Source: an uncultured Bacteroidales bacterium
Lineage (GTDB): Bacteria > Bacteroidota > Bacteroidia > Bacteroidales > Bacteroidaceae
Length of the DNA stretch: 20,749 nucleotides
Assembly: GCA_937906165.1 (NCBI GenBank)
Contig: CALCYA010000119.1
Span: 1 to 20,749, forward strand
Reading direction: 5' to 3'
In this document: positions 1 to 7,282 of the stretch, in pieces
Position numbering within the stretch: position 1 is the first letter of the stretch
How the letters are laid out: each line of letters starts with the position of its first letter
Program-made: the position numbers and the translations under genes
The notes under the pieces: generated by a model
What the model was told of the DNA's origin: nothing
Database searches by the model: none
Seen by the model: only the letters and a program-made list of their open reading frames with translations

Positions 1-2
1 GC

Positions 3-68
3 CCTATTCTCATTCTTCTCCTTGCCGGTGTTTTCGGTGGGGTGTTCTATGGGGTAGCAGGAGAGTGA
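3..68 (+). CDS. C-terminal end of a membrane protein (partial)
   Basis: An open reading frame enters from the left edge and ends at TGA 66-68. Its 21 visible residues (PILILLLAGVFGGVFYGVAGE) look like a hydrophobic transmembrane helix with a short charged end, as at the C-terminus of an inner-membrane protein. The other two plus frames read less convincingly. The gene converges on the four-helix-bundle gene and its stop lies next to the first 10-bp repeat unit. Nothing more can be said about the family, and the fragment is short enough that the call could be wrong. Confidence 0.45.
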   Translation, partial: PILILLLAGVFGGVFYGVAGE

Positions 69-111
69 AGGTTGTCAAAGGTTACTAAAGATTATTAAGG
101 GTAATTAATGT
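67..111. repeat. Left flank: four 10-bp units and inverted repeat arm
   Basis: Four degenerate 10-bp units run head to tail at 67-106: GAAGGTTGTC, AAAGGTTACT, AAAGATTATT, AAGGGTAATT. The segment 94-111 is an inverted copy of 701-718 with one mismatch in 18 bp; its inner 12 bp (GGTAATTAATGT, 100-111) match perfectly. The arm overlaps the stop codon of the four-helix-bundle gene (105-107). Confidence 0.7.
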
Positions 112-704
112 TGCTGATTATTTGCTCTTTTGCGGAACTCAACTCTTTCTCTGGTGAGTTTCTCTCGGAATCCGCCTTGGTGCAAGAAACGTTCTCCAAC
201 AGCCTGGAGGTATTTATATAACAGGTAATCTGCTTGGTATATAAGAATTATTGCAAGATTGGCTGTTGTTTCAGCATTACGGGTTTTAATTAACTTCATC
301 CAGAATTCTGTTTCATTATGCTCACGCCCTAATTCCTGAGCGCGTTGCATCTGCTTAGAACCTTTATCCCAGCGTACGAGATTATGCGTGCGAATATAAT
401 CCTCGTAATCTATTAGGAGTTCCTGTAGACTGCTTTTGGCAACATTGAACAACTTGATTTCTGTTTCTGTGGATGTGGCGCCGGCTGCATATCCTTCAAC
501 AATGTTCTGTTTACCGCTACGTGCTGCTTGTACCATCTGGTCTATGGTGCGGTCTCCCTTGCTGAAATAGTTCCTGGTAAAATGGTATGTGATGTCATAG
601 ATGGTTTCAGCTTTGCGGTAGCATAGCAGTTCACGATAGTTGCTTCTGTTTGGAATTAGATTGGGCATATATAACGGTGTCAGATAGTTAAAGTAGAGGG
701 ACAT
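105..704 (-). CDS. Four-helix-bundle protein, 23S rRNA IVS (S23/Avd-like) family
   Basis: The 199-residue protein has the family core near residues 50-125 (DRTIDQMVQAARSGKQNI followed by EGYAAG, then SLQELLIDYEDYI). Known relatives are the proteins encoded in 23S rRNA intervening sequences and the Avd accessory protein of diversity-generating retroelements; both are small helical bundles thought to bind nucleic acid. The protein is longer than the usual 115-130 residues, with an extra N-terminal stretch of about 30 residues and a basic C-terminus (GGFREKLTRERVEFRKR). The start at 704 has AAAGG upstream but lies inside the inverted repeat; the ATG at 668 (MPNLIPN) is a real alternative. The gene begins 37 bp after the uvrA stop, so read-through expression is possible. 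No reverse transcriptase or rRNA is nearby, so its role here is unknown. Confidence 0.85.
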   Translation of the reverse strand: MSLYFNYLTPLYMPNLIPNRSNYRELLCYRKAETIYDITYHFTRNYFSKGDRTIDQMVQAARSGKQNIVEGYAAGATSTETEIKLFNVAKSSLQELLIDYEDYIRTHNLVRWDKGSKQMQRAQELGREHNETEFWMKLIKTRNAETTANLAIILIYQADYLLYKYLQAVGERFLHQGGFREKLTRERVEFRKRANNQQH

Positions 705-735
705 TAATTACCTTTAATATCCCTTAATTTTCTTA
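701..735. repeat. Right flank: inverted repeat arm with 10-bp units
   Basis: Read on the minus strand, three 10-bp units run TAAGAAAATT, AAGGGATATT, AAAGGTAATT (735 down to 706) and then into AATGT. They mirror the left array. The segment 701-718 pairs with 94-111 with one mismatch. It contains the ATG of the four-helix-bundle gene (704-702). Confidence 0.7.
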
Positions 736-741
736 ATGTTT

Positions 742-3522
742 TTATCCCAGTTTTTCTTTAAGGAACTTGCCTGTGTATGAGGCTGCGCATGCCGCAACCT
801 CCTCCGGTGTTCCGGCAACTACGAGTCTTCCACCTTCCTCGCCACCTTCCGGTCCAAGGTCAATTACATAGTCGGCACATTTTATCACGTCCATGTTGTG
901 CTCGATGATGACAAGCGAGTGCCCGCGGGCAAGCAGGCGCTCAAAGGACTTGAGCAACTTCTTGATATCATGGAAGTGCAGGCCTGTCGTGGGCTCGTCG
1001 AAGATGAACATGGTGGGGCGGTCGGTCTGCTGGCTCAGATAGTAGGCGAGCTTTACACGCTGGTTCTCTCCGCCTGAGAGTGTCGACGATGATTGTCCCA
1101 TCTTTATATATGCGAGTCCTACATCCTGTAAAGGCTGAAGGTTCTCTGCAATGCGTTTCTGCCCGTGTTCCTGGAAGAAGTTTATTGCATCGCCTATGGT
1201 CATCTCCAGTATGTCGTAGATGCTCTTTCCGTGGAACTTCACCTCAAGGACCTCGTTCTTGAAACGTTTGCCGTGACAGGCCTCACATTCGAGCTTGAGG
1301 TCGGCCATGAACTGCATCGATACGGTTATGGTTCCCTCGCCCTTACATTCATCGCAACGGCCTCCGTCAGAGTTGAAAGAGAAATGTCCTGCCCCGAATC
1401 CCAACTGCTTTGCCAACGGTTGTTGTGCAAAGAGATGACGTATCTCGTCATATACCTTTAGGTATGTGACGGGGTTTGAGCGCGATGACTTTCCTATTGG
1501 GTTCTGGTCAATGAACTCCACACCGCAAAGTTGCTTCAGGGCACCACTAACCTCCTCGCACTGTCCTGGGGCTTCGCAGGTGTTGCCGAAGTGTCGCATG
1601 AGTGAGCGGTAAAGGATGTTGCGTACAAGGGTCGATTTGCCCGAGCCGCTCACTCCGCTGACCACGGTAAAGAGATTAAGCGGTATATTGACGTCAATGC
1701 CCTGCAGGTTGTTCTCGCGTGCTCCCTTTATTGTTATCCAGTTGTTCGATGTGCGGCGGTGCTTGGGTACTTCGATGGTCTCTTCGCCCAACAGGTACTT
1801 GACCGTATAGCTGTTGCTGCCTTTTTCAAGGTCGCTCATGTTGCCACGGTAAACGATGTTGCCGCCATATGAGCCTGCCTTCGGGCCTACATCTATTATA
1901 TAGTCGGCTGCACGTATGATCTCTTCGTCGTGTTCAACAACAACAACAGTGTTGCCAAGGTCACGCAAGCGGTAAAGGACGCTTATCAGACGGTCCGTGT
2001 CACGGCTGTGGAGTCCGATGCTGGGCTCGTCAAGGATGTATAGCGAGCCTACAAGGGCACTGCCCAATGATGTCACAAGGTTTATTCTCTGGCTCTCTCC
2101 ACCTGACAATGTGTTGCTCAAACGGTTGAGTGTCAGGTAACCGAGGCCGACGTCGAGCAGGCAGTCGATGCGGCTGCGGATCTCGGTGAGAATACGCTTT
2201 GCCACAGCTGCATCGTGCTCGTCAAGCGTTAGGTTGTCGAAGAACTCTTTAAGGCGTGTTATCGGCATCTCGATGAGCTCTATGATGCTTGTTCCGCCCA
2301 CCTTTACATAGCTTGCCTCTTTCTTGAGGCGTGTGCCGTGGCATGTGGGGCAGATGGGCTTGCCTCGATAGCGCGCGAGCATCACACGGTACTGTATCTT
2401 GTACTGGTTGGCCTTGACCATGTTGAAGAAGTTGTCGATGCAGATGCTTTCGCCGTACTCCTCAATCCATGGGCCTTTGTGCCACAGGTAATCTTTCTGT
2501 TCTTGTGTGAGGTTGTAGTATGGTTCAAAAATAGGAAAATTGTCTTTGGGCGCGCGGCGGCAGAACTCATTCTTCCATTCGCCCATCTTCTCCCCGCGCC
2601 AGCAGAATACCGCACCGTCATATACGCTCAACAGCTTGTTGGGTATCACAAGGTCCTCGTCAATGCCTACTATGCGGCCGAAGCCTTCGCAGTCGGGGCA
2701 GGCGCCGATGGGTGAGTTGAAAGAGAACATCTGCTCCGATGGCTCCTCGAACTCAATTCCGTCGGCCTCAAAACGGATGCAGAAGCTGTGTGGTTCCTCC
2801 TCGTCCATGAACTGTAACAAGCAGGTACCGTTCCCCTCGTAGAAGGCTGTCTCGGCCGAGTCAAGCAAGCGGCTGACAGTCTCATTGCTGTTGCTCACTG
2901 TCAATCGGTCTACAAGTAATGCAGGCTTCTCGCCTTTCTTTGGGGTGTACTCCTCAATGCGTATTATCTCTTTATCGAGCACTATGCGTGTGAATCCCTG
3001 TTGCAGATATATCGAGAGTTGTTCCTCGAGTGTGCGTTCCTTGCGTTTGGGAATGGGGGCGAGCAACAGGAAACGTGTCCCCTCTGGGCGGCTCTTCATG
3101 CACTCCACAAGGTCTTCGGGGTTGTCCTTCTTTACCAGCTTGCCGCTGACAGGGGAGTAGGTCTTTCCTATGCGTGCATAAAGCAGTTTTAGATATTCGT
3201 AAATCTCGGTAGATGTTCCTACTGTGGAACGCGGGTTGCGGTTGTTTACCTTCTGCTCGATGGCGATGGCGGGCGGTATACCTTTGATGAAGTCGCACTC
3301 GGGCTTGTTCATCTGTCCGAGGAACTGGCGGGCGTATGACGAAAGGGACTCCACATATCTGCGCTGCCCTTCGGCATAAAGGGTGTCGAAGGCAAGTGAT
3401 GATTTACCTGAGCCCGAGAGGCCTGTGACGACAACGAGTCTGCCGCGTGGAATTTCAACGTCGACATTTTTCAGGTTGTTTACCCTTGCTCCTTTTATAA
3501 TGATATTCTTGCTTTCGCCCAT
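742..3522 (-). CDS. uvrA: Excinuclease ABC subunit A
   Basis: UvrA is the DNA-damage sensor of nucleotide excision repair; as a dimeric ABC-type ATPase it scans DNA and loads UvrB. The 926 residues are close to the usual 940 and look complete. The first Walker A is GLSGSGKS at 34-41, followed by the family stretch LAFDTLYAEGQRRYVESLSS. Zinc-binding CxxC pairs lie near 273 (CPDC) and 391 (CPTC), and a second zinc module near 720 (CDEC) and 744 (CEAC). The second Walker A (GVSGSGKS) is near 625. ABC signatures LSGGESQ and LSGGENQ lie near 472 and 815, each followed by a Walker B with DEP. The C-terminus (KFLKEKLG) lacks a long glycine-rich tail. Bacteroidales often carry two uvrA paralogues, so this may not be the only copy. 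It is divergent from the GHL10 gene. Confidence 0.97.
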   Translation of the reverse strand: MGESKNIIIKGARVNNLKNVDVEIPRGRLVVVTGLSGSGKSSLAFDTLYAEGQRRYVESLSSYARQFLGQMNKPECDFIKGIPPAIAIEQKVNNRNPRSTVGTSTEIYEYLKLLYARIGKTYSPVSGKLVKKDNPEDLVECMKSRPEGTRFLLLAPIPKRKERTLEEQLSIYLQQGFTRIVLDKEIIRIEEYTPKKGEKPALLVDRLTVSNSNETVSRLLDSAETAFYEGNGTCLLQFMDEEEPHSFCIRFEADGIEFEEPSEQMFSFNSPIGACPDCEGFGRIVGIDEDLVIPNKLLSVYDGAVFCWRGEKMGEWKNEFCRRAPKDNFPIFEPYYNLTQEQKDYLWHKGPWIEEYGESICIDNFFNMVKANQYKIQYRVMLARYRGKPICPTCHGTRLKKEASYVKVGGTSIIELIEMPITRLKEFFDNLTLDEHDAAVAKRILTEIRSRIDCLLDVGLGYLTLNRLSNTLSGGESQRINLVTSLGSALVGSLYILDEPSIGLHSRDTDRLISVLYRLRDLGNTVVVVEHDEEIIRAADYIIDVGPKAGSYGGNIVYRGNMSDLEKGSNSYTVKYLLGEETIEVPKHRRTSNNWITIKGARENNLQGIDVNIPLNLFTVVSGVSGSGKSTLVRNILYRSLMRHFGNTCEAPGQCEEVSGALKQLCGVEFIDQNPIGKSSRSNPVTYLKVYDEIRHLFAQQPLAKQLGFGAGHFSFNSDGGRCDECKGEGTITVSMQFMADLKLECEACHGKRFKNEVLEVKFHGKSIYDILEMTIGDAINFFQEHGQKRIAENLQPLQDVGLAYIKMGQSSSTLSGGENQRVKLAYYLSQQTDRPTMFIFDEPTTGLHFHDIKKLLKSFERLLARGHSLVIIEHNMDVIKCADYVIDLGPEGGEEGGRLVVAGTPEEVAACAASYTGKFLKEKLG

Positions 3523-3550
3523 ATGAATCTACAATCTTTATTTAATCTTG

Positions 3551-3558
3551 CGAATTTA
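3551..3558 (-). promoter_or_regulatory. Possible -7 element for uvrA
   Basis: On the minus strand the sequence reads TAAATTCG, one base from the Bacteroidetes -7 consensus TAnnTTTG. It lies 28 bp before the uvrA ATG. No clear TTTG -33 box was found at the usual distance, so this is tentative. Confidence 0.3.
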
Positions 3559-3635
3559 CATAAAATTCATCCATCTTGTATATAAAAAGGAGTCTAAAGT
3601 GGTTGTTAAATATTCTTTATTTGTGATTATTTGGT

Positions 3636-3643
3636 TATCTTCG
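3636..3643 (+). promoter_or_regulatory. Possible -7 element for the GHL10-GNAT operon
   Basis: TATCTTCG differs by one base from the common Bacteroidetes -7 form TATCTTTG. It ends 21 bp before the ATG at 3665. TTTG boxes upstream are not at the ideal spacing (the nearest, 3620-3623, is only 12 bp away). Confidence 0.4.
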
Positions 3644-3664
3644 CGTTTGAAAAATAAAGGTTAT

Positions 3665-5167
3665 ATGAAGTTGAGGAACATATTATTGCTTGTCGTGGTG
3701 CTTATGTTCGCATCATGTAGTACAAAGAAGGTTGTCCAACAGTCACAATATCCAAAACGTGAGTTCCGCGGAGCATGGATACAGGCTGTCAACGGACAGT
3801 TTTCGGGAATGGACGAGGCGCAGATGAAGAGGTTCCTGACCGAGATGCTTGACAATCTTGAGAAGGTGAATGTCAATGCAATCCTCTTTCAGGTACGTGT
3901 CGAAGGTGACGCTCTATATCCATCCGATATCGAGCCCTGGAGCCGTTTCCTTACAGGTGTGCAGGGACGTTCTCCGGGTTGGGACCCGTTGGCGTTCATG
4001 GTCAGCGAGTGCCACAAACGCAATATGGAACTCCATGCATGGATAAACCCGTATCGTGCCCGCACAAAGGGTACTAAATTTGTTGCTCCTGAGCACCAGA
4101 GTGTCCGTAATCCCGGTAATTTCGTTGAGTTTGAAGGACAACTCTATTTCAACCCGGCACTGCAGAGCAATCGTGACCACATATGTAGAGTGGTTACTGA
4201 TATCATAACACGTTATGATGTCGACGGTCTGCATATCGATGACTATTTCTATCCTTATCCGGTCAAGGGTAAGGATTTCAATGATGACCGCCAGTACCCC
4301 AAACAGGGCTACGGCAGCAAAGGCGAGTGGCGCAGGGAGAATGTGAACCACTTGATTTATCAGCTCCATCGTACAGTCCGTGAACTAAAACCGTGGGTGA
4401 AGTTCGGTGTATCTCCGTTCGGCATTTATCGTAACCAGGCAAGCGATCCGGCAGGTAGCAAGACAAAAGGTCTGCAGTGTTATGATGACCTGTATGCCGA
4501 TGTCCTTTTCTGGATAAACGAAGGTTGGGTAGACTACTGTATTCCACAGGTATATTGGGAAATAGGACATTCTGCAGCCGACTATGAAGAACTTGTAGGG
4601 TGGTGGGCAAAGTATGCCTCAAAGCGCCCTCTTTATATAGGCCAGGATGTGCAGCGTACCGTCAAGGCTAAGGATGTGACAAGTGCGACCGGCAACCAGC
4701 AAGAGGCAAAGTACAGGATGCAGCGTGCTCAAAGAAACATCCAGGGTTCGTGCTTCTGGGATGCGGCCTCTGCGGCAAATAATGTCAGCGGTTACCGCGA
4801 CTATCTGGCTACGGGGCTCTACCGCTATCCGGCACTTATGCCGCAGTACGGCTTCATGGACAATGTGGCACCAAAGAAGCCCGCAGGTGCCGATGTCATT
4901 GAGGATGCAGGCAAGAAGGTGCTTGTATGGATTCTTGATGAGAAAGCTGCAAGCAATGTGATGAATGCTCCTCACCGCTACGTGGTATATCGTTTCGGTA
5001 AGGGCGAGAAACTAAACACAGCCGACCCTTCAAGGATTGTTGAGATTACTTCGCAACGGTATTATGAATTGCCGGCGGATCTTGAAGGTGAGTACACATT
5101 TGTGGTTACAGTGCTCGACCGTATGCAGAACGAGTCGGAGGGTGTAAAATGCAAGGTGAAATTGTAA
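3665..5167 (+). CDS. GHL10-family (DUF187, YngK/DigH-like) glycoside hydrolase lipoprotein
   Basis: The 500-residue protein begins with a lipoprotein signal (MKLRNILLLVVVLMFASC, Cys18); the following STKK lacks the acidic surface-export signal, so a periplasmic location is likely. The catalytic TIM-barrel region starts at FRGAWIQAVN and contains QVRVEGDALYPS, HAWINPYR and HIDDYFYPYP (His190 onward), typical of the GHL10 family. E. coli DigH in this family cleaves peptide-free peptidoglycan glycans; whether this enzyme shares that substrate is inference. The last 90 or so residues (from about NVAPKKPAGADV) look like a fibronectin-III-like beta domain. An in-frame upstream start at 3548 is rejected because it would place about 39 residues before the signal peptide and cover the putative promoter. 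The GNAT gene follows after 4 bp. Confidence 0.9.
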   Translation: MKLRNILLLVVVLMFASCSTKKVVQQSQYPKREFRGAWIQAVNGQFSGMDEAQMKRFLTEMLDNLEKVNVNAILFQVRVEGDALYPSDIEPWSRFLTGVQGRSPGWDPLAFMVSECHKRNMELHAWINPYRARTKGTKFVAPEHQSVRNPGNFVEFEGQLYFNPALQSNRDHICRVVTDIITRYDVDGLHIDDYFYPYPVKGKDFNDDRQYPKQGYGSKGEWRRENVNHLIYQLHRTVRELKPWVKFGVSPFGIYRNQASDPAGSKTKGLQCYDDLYADVLFWINEGWVDYCIPQVYWEIGHSAADYEELVGWWAKYASKRPLYIGQDVQRTVKAKDVTSATGNQQEAKYRMQRAQRNIQGSCFWDAASAANNVSGYRDYLATGLYRYPALMPQYGFMDNVAPKKPAGADVIEDAGKKVLVWILDEKAASNVMNAPHRYVVYRFGKGEKLNTADPSRIVEITSQRYYELPADLEGEYTFVVTVLDRMQNESEGVKCKVKL

Positions 5168-5171
5168 TGTT

Positions 5172-5609
5172 ATGGATGGCAATATCTATGTATATGAGTT
5201 GAAGGAGGCTACTGCAGGTCTTGTGGAGCCGATAAACCGTCTTTTAAGACAGTTATCTTCTTCACCGCATCCGTTTACGGTGGATTCTCTTGAAGCTATT
5301 GTGAATTCTGCCAATTCACATCTTTTTATAGCTGAAGCCGACGGTGCGGTTTCGGGCATGCTCACACTTTGCGATTATCTTGCGCCTACAGGACGTAAAA
5401 TGTGGATCGAGGATGTTGTAGTCGATGAGGCTGCCCGTGGACGCTCTATTGGTCGTCTGTTGGTAAATACTGCCATTGAGTATGCCAAGAACATCGGTCC
5501 GGGAACACTCATGCTTACTTCGCGTCCTTCGCGCGAGGCTGCCAATGCCCTCTACCGTTCATGTGGCTTTGTATTCAAAGAGACCAACAATTACAAGATG
5601 GACGTGTAA
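5172..5609 (+). CDS. GNAT-family N-acetyltransferase
   Basis: The 145-residue protein has the GNAT fold signatures. These are a beta strand MWIEDVVVDEAARG, then the acetyl-CoA pyrophosphate-binding loop ARGRSIGRLL (about 88-98), then the terminal SREAANALYRSCGFVFKET. GNAT enzymes transfer acetyl groups from acetyl-CoA to amines; the substrate cannot be told from sequence. It starts 4 bp after the GHL10 stop, so the two are almost certainly co-transcribed. A perfect hairpin follows 21 bp after the stop. There is no signal peptide, so it should be cytoplasmic, unlike its operon partner. Confidence 0.9.
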   Translation: MDGNIYVYELKEATAGLVEPINRLLRQLSSSPHPFTVDSLEAIVNSANSHLFIAEADGAVSGMLTLCDYLAPTGRKMWIEDVVVDEAARGRSIGRLLVNTAIEYAKNIGPGTLMLTSRPSREAANALYRSCGFVFKETNNYKMDV

Positions 5610-5630
5610 ATGGTATCATGTAGATATGTA

Positions 5631-5666
5631 GAATAAGGACTCCTCAGTATTGAAGAGTCCTTATTC
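5631..5666 (+). terminator. Hairpin terminator after the GNAT gene
   Basis: GAATAAGGACTC (5631-5642) pairs perfectly with GAGTCCTTATTC (5655-5666) across a 12-nt loop and is followed by T-rich TATCTTTTC on the plus strand. The right arm ends on the first base of the stop codon of the convergent sigma-like gene. On the minus strand there is no T tract, so termination is best supported for the plus direction. Confidence 0.8.
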
Positions 5667-6313
5667 TATCTTTTCTTGTTCAGTTTATCAAGATGTTCTA
5701 TGAGGCTGAGTTGTGCCCGCTGCTTTACCATTGATATTGTCCCTTGTATGCGTTTCGTTGTCAATTGGCTGATGTCCTGTTTGCTGTCAATGAAGGTCCA
5801 CAGATATTCTGCAACCGATAGCATGCGCTTGCCTTCGATCACTAATAGTCGCAGCACCTCCTGGTCACGCTTGTTAAGCATATTGAATGCTTGCCACACC
5901 GGAGGTATCTCTTCGTTGTCGTCATAATCTTCGGCAAGTGAAGCCAACTGCTCAAGGATCTCTGGAGTTGATGCCTGTATCTCGTTTTCCTGACGCTTTT
6001 TCTCTGCGGCCTCCTTTTGCAGGAAGTAGTTGGTCGCGCAGCGGGCTATGTAACTGCTCAATGAGGCCCCGTTGCGTCCTTCCCATTTCTTGAGCACGCT
6101 CCAGTTGTTGTCCGAAAGGAATTCGTACAACTCGCCTGCAAGGTGACTGCTTTCATGGCATTTGTATATTCTCAATGATATGTAACGGAGTGTCGGGCCG
6201 CACTTGACCTGAAAGAAAGATTCCTGAAGCCTCCTGTCAGCGTCGGGCGCAGTTATCGCTTCAATCCACTCCCGGTCACTCAGATGGGAATATTTGTCTA
6301 TAGCCTTTAACAT
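5666..6313 (-). CDS. Divergent sigma-70 family (ECF-like) RNA polymerase sigma factor
   Basis: The 215-residue protein has two separated helical parts resembling sigma regions 2 and 4. Region 2-like sequence runs from about 35 to 105 (LAGELYEFLSDNNW, then KKWEGRNGASLSSYIARCATNYF). An acidic linker follows (EDYDDNEE). Region 4-like sequence starts near 140 (VWQAFNMLNKRDQEVLRLLVIEG) and ends with TTKRIQGTISMVKQRAQLSL, which would be the recognition helix area; about 18 extra residues (YLWTFIDSKQDIS) split this part. Such factors direct RNA polymerase to special promoters. The start ATG lies 3 bp after the stop of the upstream lipoprotein gene (TAA CCG ATG), so the two are translationally coupled. 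No anti-sigma gene is adjacent. The match is divergent and rests on pattern reading only. Confidence 0.7.
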   Translation of the reverse strand: MLKAIDKYSHLSDREWIEAITAPDADRRLQESFFQVKCGPTLRYISLRIYKCHESSHLAGELYEFLSDNNWSVLKKWEGRNGASLSSYIARCATNYFLQKEAAEKKRQENEIQASTPEILEQLASLAEDYDDNEEIPPVWQAFNMLNKRDQEVLRLLVIEGKRMLSVAEYLWTFIDSKQDISQLTTKRIQGTISMVKQRAQLSLIEHLDKLNKKR

Positions 6314-6316
6314 CGG

Positions 6317-7252
6317 TTACTTGCTGAATGTTACGCTGTAAGTGTCGTAAACGTTTGAAATTCCTGAATACATCAGTTTGTTGTTGACGTCGCCGTCAAA
6401 GTTGTAGCTGTTCCTTACCTCGGTATTCTCTGATGTCACATTTCCGAATTTTGTATAGCCGCCCTGGACCTCATCGGTAAGGATGTATGGGGTGCATTTG
6501 CCAAGGTAACCCATTGAAGCAAATATCTGTGGAATGCCGCTCTGTACGAATGGCAGGACCTCTGTGCCTGAATAGCGGTAAAACTCCTTTGTGTCGAAAG
6601 TGTATTTATATGTGTTGTAGTCAACTGTGTTGTTCTTGTAGTTCTCCCTGAGGATGGTGATATTCTTAAGCTGGTGGGCACTCCAGTTGTATTTGTATGT
6701 CACCTGTGTGTTCTCGTCATTGTATGTGCTGCCGGTACAGAAATCACCGCTATATGTGAATGTACGTCTGCTGGTGCTTGTCTGCGGTGTTGTAGCATTG
6801 TTCTCGAAGTGGTCGATTGTAGATGAGATAGTCTCGATATATCCATATTTGTTAAGTTCGATATTCTCCTGAACCTTTTGGGTGTATATCTCTTCAATGC
6901 CGTTGTGTGCCTTGTAGAACTCTACATCCGACTTTGTCCTTATAATATTTTTTCCTACGTGGTTGGCATAGTAGTCGATAGAGCATACTCTCTTTTCTTT
7001 TTCTGTGAGTTCTCCTTTGACTTCACGTGTGTATTCGTAACTGATGACCCTGTCGTTCTTGTCGCGTACAATGTTTGACCATTTTTCGATAATGTCCATG
7101 CTGTTGCTGCTCTTGCGGAATGTCACATCAGTGGGATAGAACTCGCCTTTTGTCTGTTGTGCAAACGGGTCGAAGTCATCACTGTCACTGCAAGATATAA
7201 AAAAGAGGCCACTCAAGGCAAGTACCAATGTGTATAAAAGTTTCTTATTCAT
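6317..7252 (-). CDS. Probable surface-exposed lipoprotein, function unknown
   Basis: The 311-residue protein starts with MNKKLLYTLVLALSGLFFISC, a lipoprotein signal with Cys21. The residues after Cys (SDSDDFD) resemble the acidic lipoprotein export signal of Bacteroidetes, which suggests display on the cell surface. The rest is rich in Tyr, Thr and Asn with alternating beta-type stretches (TYKYNWSAHQLKNITIL, NTYKYTFDTKEFYRYSG), somewhat like the DUF4595-type beta repeats of other Bacteroidetes lipoproteins; that comparison is weak. The in-frame start six codons upstream (7270) is rejected because the signal peptide begins properly at 7252. It is the first gene of a two-gene unit with the sigma-like factor. 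Its promoter region is the 85-bp repeat array. Confidence 0.8.
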   Translation of the reverse strand: MNKKLLYTLVLALSGLFFISCSDSDDFDPFAQQTKGEFYPTDVTFRKSSNSMDIIEKWSNIVRDKNDRVISYEYTREVKGELTEKEKRVCSIDYYANHVGKNIIRTKSDVEFYKAHNGIEEIYTQKVQENIELNKYGYIETISSTIDHFENNATTPQTSTSRRTFTYSGDFCTGSTYNDENTQVTYKYNWSAHQLKNITILRENYKNNTVDYNTYKYTFDTKEFYRYSGTEVLPFVQSGIPQIFASMGYLGKCTPYILTDEVQGGYTKFGNVTSENTEVRNSYNFDGDVNNKLMYSGISNVYDTYSVTFSK

Positions 7253-7282
7253 AAAATAAATATTTGTCAAGTTGTTATTAAT

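Larger units (their letters stand above)
67..735 (-). mobile_element. Candidate small cassette carrying the four-helix-bundle gene
   Basis: The four-helix-bundle gene almost exactly fills the space between two inverted arrays of 10-bp units. The inverted repeats overlap the stop codon at one end and the start codon at the other. The whole unit lies between the ends of two convergent genes, the membrane-protein tail (stop at 66-68) and uvrA (stop at 742-744). Known relatives of this protein are encoded inside 23S rRNA intervening sequences, which also have inverted-repeat ends. That this copy is, or was, a mobile unit is inference; no transposase and no target-site duplication were seen. Confidence 0.35.

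Noticed and set aside
105..704. Diversity-generating retroelement (Avd-like protein)
   Set aside because: No reverse transcriptase, template repeat or variable repeat is present in the window.
2338..2715. 125-codon plus-strand frame inside uvrA
   Set aside because: It is antisense to conserved UvrA zinc-module sequence; no signal or domain.
3548..3664. Longer N-terminus for the GHL10 lipoprotein
   Set aside because: It would precede a clean lipoprotein signal peptide and cover the likely -7 element.
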